Part shown: positions 59,405 to 64,000 of the stretch, one piece after another
How positions within the stretch are numbered: position 1 is the stretch's first letter
Layout of the letters: each line of letters opens with the position of its first letter
Assembly: GCF_024679245.1 (NCBI RefSeq)
Contig: NC_090172.1
Coordinates: 1,122,501 to 1,186,500, forward strand
Direction of reading: 5' to 3'
Source: Pseudorasbora parva
Taxonomy: Eukaryota > Chordata > Actinopteri > Cypriniformes > Gobionidae
DNA length: 64,000 nucleotides
Made by a program: the position numbers and the translations under genes
The notes under the pieces: generated by a model
Told to the model about the DNA's origin: nothing
What the model saw: the letters and a program-made list of their open reading frames with translations, nothing else
Database searches by the model: none

Positions 59405-61049
59405 TAGGGCTGGACAATAATTCAATATCAATATATATCGCGATATAATTTTTTTCAATAACGGTGATATGATTTTTAAACACATTTCCGATATTTCGAT
59501 ATATATTACAGCATTCCTCACTGACTGACGTTCAGGGCGCAGCCGTCAGAAAGAGCAGAACATGATTGGCTACTTGCGCGATGACGTACACCACGGACAC
59601 GCAGTCAGTGCTCAGCAGTAGTAGGCTGATAGATCCAACGCGGCAAGTTTTCGCTACAAAAAGAATTTCTCTGACCGCAACACAAATGTGACTGAACGAA
59701 CTTCCACAAGTAAGGAGAAAGAAATAGTTGATAAGAGAAGAAAGACTAACGTTAATTCAGTGGGGTGGAAGTGGTTCGGCGTGTCCCCCGCACTTTTACT
59801 GGGTCTCACCGGTCCTAGTCGACCCGCTCCGAGCGGGATTCCAAACGGCGTTACCTGGAGCGAGGGCGGGCAATTTAACAGGGACGCTAAAGACCGCTTT
59901 CTCTACCTCGGCTGATTGCGCGCTTCTTGAGGTCACGGGCAAGTGTAAACATAGAAACCAGCGTGAATACATCAAGATTTAATTTCAGAGACAAAAAATA
60001 ATCTATGCATGACCTGTCATTTTATTCGTATCTAAATATGAGGAGGACGCTCTCTCACAGAAAGTCCAAAAGCGGATTCGTAGAACTAACGTTACTGTCA
60101 CGCTGGAGCTGCAGCTGAAGGACAACGTTACACATACAAATCGTTATGAGCTGAAAGGGGACGATCAACAGTCAGACGATTGCGACAATATATGAAAGCA
60201 ATGAAGGAGCATCATGAGCAACAAAACTGTTTTCAACACTGATAATAATCATAAATGTTTGTTGAGCATCAAATCCTAATATGAGAATGATGAGTGACAC
60301 TGAAGACTGGAGTAATGATGATAAATTCAGCTTTGATCACAGAAATAAATGATACTTTACTATATATTCACGTAGTGAACAGATGATGAAGATCAGAATA
60401 ATATTTCACTGTATTACGTTGTTTACTGCATTTTTAATTAAATAAATGCAGCATTAAATATATGCTATAGTTTTGCATAAATGGAAAATAAAGCGCTATG
60501 AATTGTTCTTCACTGAAATTTAAAACTTAAAAGAAAATGCTCAATAAACTGCGTCTGCGGCATAGGAGCACTGTACGCTGTGAAGCAGATCCACCATCTG
60601 AAGCAGATCCATCCGCTAGAATATTCTGAGTCAGGCTGAATCCAGGCTGAAGCACTTTTGTTTAATCTATATTAAGAATAATATAATCAGCCTATGTTAT
60701 AGTTTAAACTTAAAGATATTAATATTAATAAAGTGAGAGTCTTATGTTTATTTGATGTTGATTTCACATTTCTTGTTCATATAAAGGCTAAATACAAATA
60801 AAAGGTGAACATTAATTTATTTGTACTGGTTTTATTTCTAAAATATTATATAGTTTTATAGGAGGACTATTCATAGACTTGGCCAATACATTTTTCAGAA
60901 GTTTGTAGGTACAGACATCCTTTGTGGCAGTTCTTAGTAGTTTTTTCTAAAGCTTTTATATAGTTTATATCGATATCGAAATTATATCGTATCGACCGAA
61001 ATTAAGAAAAATATTGTGATATGAATTTTGGCCATATCGTCCAGCCCTA
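59405..61049. mobile_element. hAT-like element (level 2), 1.6 kb
   Basis: The ends are TAGGGCTGGACAATAATTC and the complement of TAGGGCTGGACGATATGG. TTATTTTG lies on both sides (59397-59404 and 61050-61057), a perfect 8-bp duplication. Interior open frames near 59690-59980 have no recognisable domain. Confidence 0.92.
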
Positions 61050-61778
61050 TTATTTTGTCAGCTTTATCACGGGATTATGATGAACAGGTCTATTCATGTT
61101 TTAACCAAGAGGGAAAAACGCGACATCCCGGGTGTCCTGAGACACGCGGTGCTCTTCTGTCAGTTGTACTGTATCATATTATCATATAGCCTACCTTCTG
61201 ATGTTCATATTTCGTTCTGTAACTGGAAAAAAAGTGAAATTCAGCTCATGTGTAGCCTGCATGATCCGCATGAATTTTGATACAAATTTAACAGGAAGTG
61301 GTGTTATGACAAAATCAGTTTATTTATATCTCAGTCATGCCCCCATCTTTCTGCAAAATGCTTACTGTTTACTTTAAGTGTAAAAAAGGGAGTCTTTGAT
61401 TCATCTTTTGAAAGCATGAAATAAATGAAAAGAAGGCAATATTATTTATTTTCTTTTACAGTTAAATTATTATTATTTATGTAATCAGGGAGGTTTTTTT
61501 TAAATGTCGCAAAAGCACTTTGTTCCTACATGAACTGACTACCTCTTTGCACTTCAATAATAAAAAAAAAGATTTTGTGGTATTAGGCATATTTGTTTTT
61601 GCTGTAGTTTTTAGGGGGTTATTTTTCCTGTAAAGATATCGAGATATATATCGTATATCGAGATATCTTTTTTTGCTCCATATCGCCCAGCCCTATCGTA
61701 TCGTAACCCCTGTATCGTGATACGTATTGCATCGCCAGATTAACACAGCCCTACTGGTGTTTTGTAGTGGTAAATGAA

Positions 61779-61804
61779 TTGTGTGTGTGTGTGTGTGTCT
61801 GCAG
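61779..61804 (+). promoter_or_regulatory. mad2l1: GT microsatellite at the mad2l1 exon 2 acceptor
   Basis: A run of about ten GT units (61780-61798) is followed directly by CTGCAG and the exon. The usual polypyrimidine tract is replaced by TG repeat. The only clear branch-site-like words (TTAAC near 61740, TAAAT near 61771) lie 30-65 bases upstream. Confidence 0.8.
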
Positions 61805-61951
61805 CGTTCGGGATCAACAGCATCTTGTACCAGCGAGGGATTTACCCGGCGGAAACCTTCACCAGAGTCACACAATACGACATGAGCCTTCAGCTGACCA
61901 CAGACAGCAAGCTGAAGAATTACCTCACCAACGTCATCTCGCAGCTCAAAG
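61805..61951 (+). CDS. mad2l1: MAD2L1, coding exon 2
   Basis: After the acceptor CTGCAG the 147-nt exon encodes S-FGINSILYQRGIYPAETFTR, then VTQYDMSLQLTTDSKLKNYL and TNVISQLK, ending in the first base of the next codon before GTGTGT (donor at 61952). FGINSILYQRGIYP.ETFTRV is a hallmark of MAD2 in the HORMA fold, and the phases at both ends match those expected (TTC T|CG; AAA G|AC). Only the first 70 codons of a protein of about 200 residues are in the window. Exon 3 (starting with a DWLY-type motif) was looked for between 61952 and 64000 and not found. Confidence 0.97.
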
Positions 61952-62523
61952 GTGTGTTTATATCCCTCCGTACCTGCCTGGAAATACAACATATAATGTT
62001 AAAGGGTCATTTCACCCAAAATCTAAACTCTGTCATTAATTCCTCCTGTGGTTGTCCAGCCGTCAGACCTCCGCTCATCTTCACACACAGATGAAGATAT
62101 TAGTGTTGAAATCCGATGGCTCAGAAAGGCCTTCATTGACACCAATGCCATTTCCTCTCTCAAGACCCATAAAGGCACTAAAGACGTCGTTACAAAGCCC
62201 ATCTCACTACAGCGGCTCTACAATCATTGATGAAGAGGCCAGAATAGAGTTAGTGCGCAAAAAACACTAAATAACGACTTATATAGTGATGGCCGATTTC
62301 AAAACAAAGCTTCGAACCGTTATGAGTCAGTGAATCGATTCATGATTCGAACCGTTATGAGTCAGTGAATCGATTCATGATTGACATTTGAATATTCCCT
62401 AAAAAAAACATGAATATTTGAACCTCTTGTTGCACATTTTGTCAATGACGTGCATTACGTCAATAACGGCAAATTAATACAAAGAGACATACCGGTAACT
62501 ACTTGTATAGGTAGTCTATTTAA
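61952..62523. repeat. Interspersed repeat in mad2l1 intron 2
   Basis: From about 61998 (TAAAGGGTCATTTCACCCAA) to 62390. It holds AGATATTAGTGTTGAAATCC and TATAGTGATGGCCGATTTCA, wording I recognise from common fish repeats. It ends with two tandem copies of a 34-bp unit (TTCGAACCGTTATGAGTCAG, TGAATCGATTCATGA) at about 62311-62385, tying it to the AACCGATTC blocks near camk2d and arsj. Confidence 0.65.
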
Positions 62524-63265
62524 AGGCTCACTGAAGTGCTATGAAACGCGCCGCGTTATTCAGTGTGTTGACGTGATTTCCCCTGAAACTGCTCCAGCTG
62601 TTAGCAGCTCCTCCCCCTTTTTGAAACAGCCAATAGCGTTTCGTTTCAGTTTGACTACTAGAGCCGTTCTGTTTGGTAAAGCCAGTTTCCTCTAACCGTT
62701 TATCATAATCTCCTACAAAGCGCTTTGAAATGCAGCATCCTGTGCAGAATTAAAATGGGTCGATATGTTTGTGTTCTGCGGCGACTCGCGCATATGATCC
62801 GCATCTCGTGTCTGTAGTCTACATTTAGACCAGAGCCGCTTGTGTGTGTGTGTGTGTGTGTGTGAGCGCTGCTGCGGTGCGTGAAACTAACGTGAAAACA
62901 GACTTGATTCGCCTTACCGTTTCCTATCACATATAGTGTGCTATGTGCTGTTCATCGTGTAGAAATGAGTAAATGTGTGTTAACAACTGACCGATTTCAG
63001 CTTCAGCAGCGTAGGGGGCGGGGCTTTAGATTCTAGAGAGCATTTTGATTGGACAGAAGATTTGACGAGAACGTGAAGTCTGCGATGATGTCACCAAAAT
63101 CTGAGATTCGTTTTAACAGAAGTGAGAGATTGTAAGATTTGAATGCTTAGATCTCCTAAATGCAAATTTTGTCATAGTTTTGGAACACACACCAGCTTAT
63201 TCATAACATTAAGGCTAACACAGTCATACTAAAAGCTAAACTTTAATTTTGATTTCAGTGGACCT
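62524..63265. mobile_element. TTAA-flanked TIR element, 742 bp
   Basis: The ends are AGGCTCACTGAAGTG and the complement of AGGTCCACTGAAATC. TTAA lies on both sides (62520-62523 and 63266-63269). A GT microsatellite lies inside at 62837-62862. No transposase. Confidence 0.8.
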
Positions 63266-63269
63266 TTAA

Positions 63270-64000
63270 GTTTAAACGTTTTTGACAACGTTTTACTTAC
63301 ACAAAAACAAAGAAATCAACGCTCTCCAGGGTGTCCGCAGGGTTTTAAAAAGTGATAAATCAAAATAGTCAAATTTAAGGCCATTAAAAGTGTTAAATGT
63401 GGTCTCAGAGGTATTATTTTTTTCCAAATGAGGTATTATTTTTTCAGACTATCAGGTGTCGTAGTCTGATTGAAATTCTATCTGCGTTCGCGTTAGTCGT
63501 TTAGATATGAGCTTTAGCATAACTGGGCACATAATCAAAGATCTTTCGTCTCCGTCTCGGCGTATGTCTGATGCTGACGTCATATTCAGCGGTCGTTCGG
63601 CATCCTCTCAGAGTACTGCGCGCTCAACAGAAGGGGCTGGCTTAGGGTTTATTTTAGACTTGCTTCAAGGCATATCTTCAACGACTGTCCTCATAAGAGC
63701 AATCTTACATGATTTATATAAAGTCTAAAATGAACAAAAAGAGTATGAGGCGCGATCCACAGATGGTAAGATCCGCGTGTGTGTCTGTTCTTAAAGGGAC
63801 AGCAGCCAATAAAGCTTCCTGTCAGTAAAGTTAAAGAACAAAGGGAACAGAGAAAATGACTCACTGCTCTTGACTAAATAACTTTTGTAGCTTTAATAAG
63901 GATTAACTATTTAATTTATAGTTTATGCAGTGCAGACTGCAGATAACTTTGGTAACTTTATTACGTTTCTGTATATTTCCTAACTGTTAAGACGGGAAGG
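63270..64000. other. mad2l1 intron 2, probable hAT remnant at the end
   Basis: No exon was seen. From about 63797 the text AAAGGGACAGCAGCCAATAA, TGACTCACTGCTCTTGACTA and TTTTGTAGCTTTAATA follows the order of AAAGGGACCGCAGTCATTTG, AACTGCTCTCGACTGATCAA and TGTGTAACTTTAATA at 55184-55270. A related hAT interior therefore probably extends past the window edge. Confidence 0.45.

Larger units (their letters stand above)
56124..61695. mobile_element. hAT-like element, outer shell, 5.6 kb with nests
   Basis: The ends are TAGGGGTGGGCGATATCTCG and the complement of TAGGGCTGGGCGATATGG. The flanks are TTGTATCG (56116-56123) and TCGTATCG (61696-61703), 7 of 8 matching. It contains the elements 56319-59047 (with 56460-58041 inside) and 59405-61049. 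No transposase of its own was recognised. Confidence 0.82.
53301..61804 (+). other. mad2l1: mad2l1 intron 1, 8.5 kb, mostly nested hAT elements
   Basis: Bounded by GTAAGT and TCTGCAG. The first 1.1 kb (53301-54391) is unique AT-rich sequence with no features seen; the rest is mostly transposon. 55803-56123 between the hAT copies is AT-rich and may be the interior of an older hAT. The 3' end is unusual: a GT microsatellite runs to six bases before the exon. Confidence 0.9.

Noticed and set aside
59688..59982. Frames of 75 and 84 codons inside a hAT element
   Set aside because: They show no transposase motifs and are short; treated as chance frames in a non-autonomous element.

Overview
This is vertebrate nuclear DNA, most likely from a teleost and probably a cyprinid. 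Coding sequence is split into short exons with GT/AG introns, and most of the window is microsatellites, minisatellites and nested DNA transposons (hAT, Tc1/mariner, PIF/Harbinger-like, TTAA-flanked) with some LINE, SINE and solo LTR copies. The species call is inference from repeat style and gene content; nothing in the window proves it.

Three protein genes are supported. (1) The 5' end of a CaM kinase II delta gene (camk2d, minus strand): coding exon 1 at 7946-8007 and exon 2 at 7154-7248, with the rest beyond the left edge. (2) A complete two-exon arylsulfatase J gene (arsj, minus strand): exon 1 at 42887-43215 and exon 2 at 21738-23115, separated by a 19.8 kb intron; the predicted protein is 568 residues. 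(3) The first two coding exons of mad2l1 (plus strand): 53237-53300 and 61805-61951, with the rest beyond the right edge. Both splices of camk2d and mad2l1, and the arsj splice, join in frame across GT/AG sites. From memory, CAMK2D and ARSJ are neighbours on human 4q26 in the same orientation, and MAD2L1 lies on the same arm, so this looks like conserved linkage.

Layout. 1-7153: a hAT element, a palindromic element, and a 2.5 kb array of 21-bp units, all probably in camk2d intron 2. 7154-8007: camk2d exons. 8008-21737: intergenic, with a 1.8 kb array of 16-bp GGAGGG units, CA arrays, a three-level transposon nest (12780-14827), a Tc1 element split by a LINE that carries two further DNA elements (15921-18463), and other TIR elements. 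21738-43215: arsj, whose intron holds a solo LTR, a Harbinger-like element carrying three smaller elements, a four-level nest (27421-29550), a CCTAGCAAC minisatellite and a 9 kb array of 19/21-bp units. 43216-53236: intergenic, with palindromic elements, an L1-type ORF1 fragment and a diverged duplication just upstream of mad2l1. 53237-64000: mad2l1, whose first intron holds a chain of nested hAT elements ending about 110 bp before exon 2.

The three genes do not form a functional unit. They act in calcium/calmodulin signalling (camk2d), sulfate-ester hydrolysis in the secretory or lysosomal route (arsj), and the spindle assembly checkpoint (mad2l1). The long open frames in the tandem arrays are artefacts of repeat-unit length. 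I found no convincing undescribed system. The most useful observations are the repeat-array architecture, the nested insertions with readable target-site duplications, and a GT microsatellite sitting where the polypyrimidine tract of the mad2l1 exon 2 acceptor should be.
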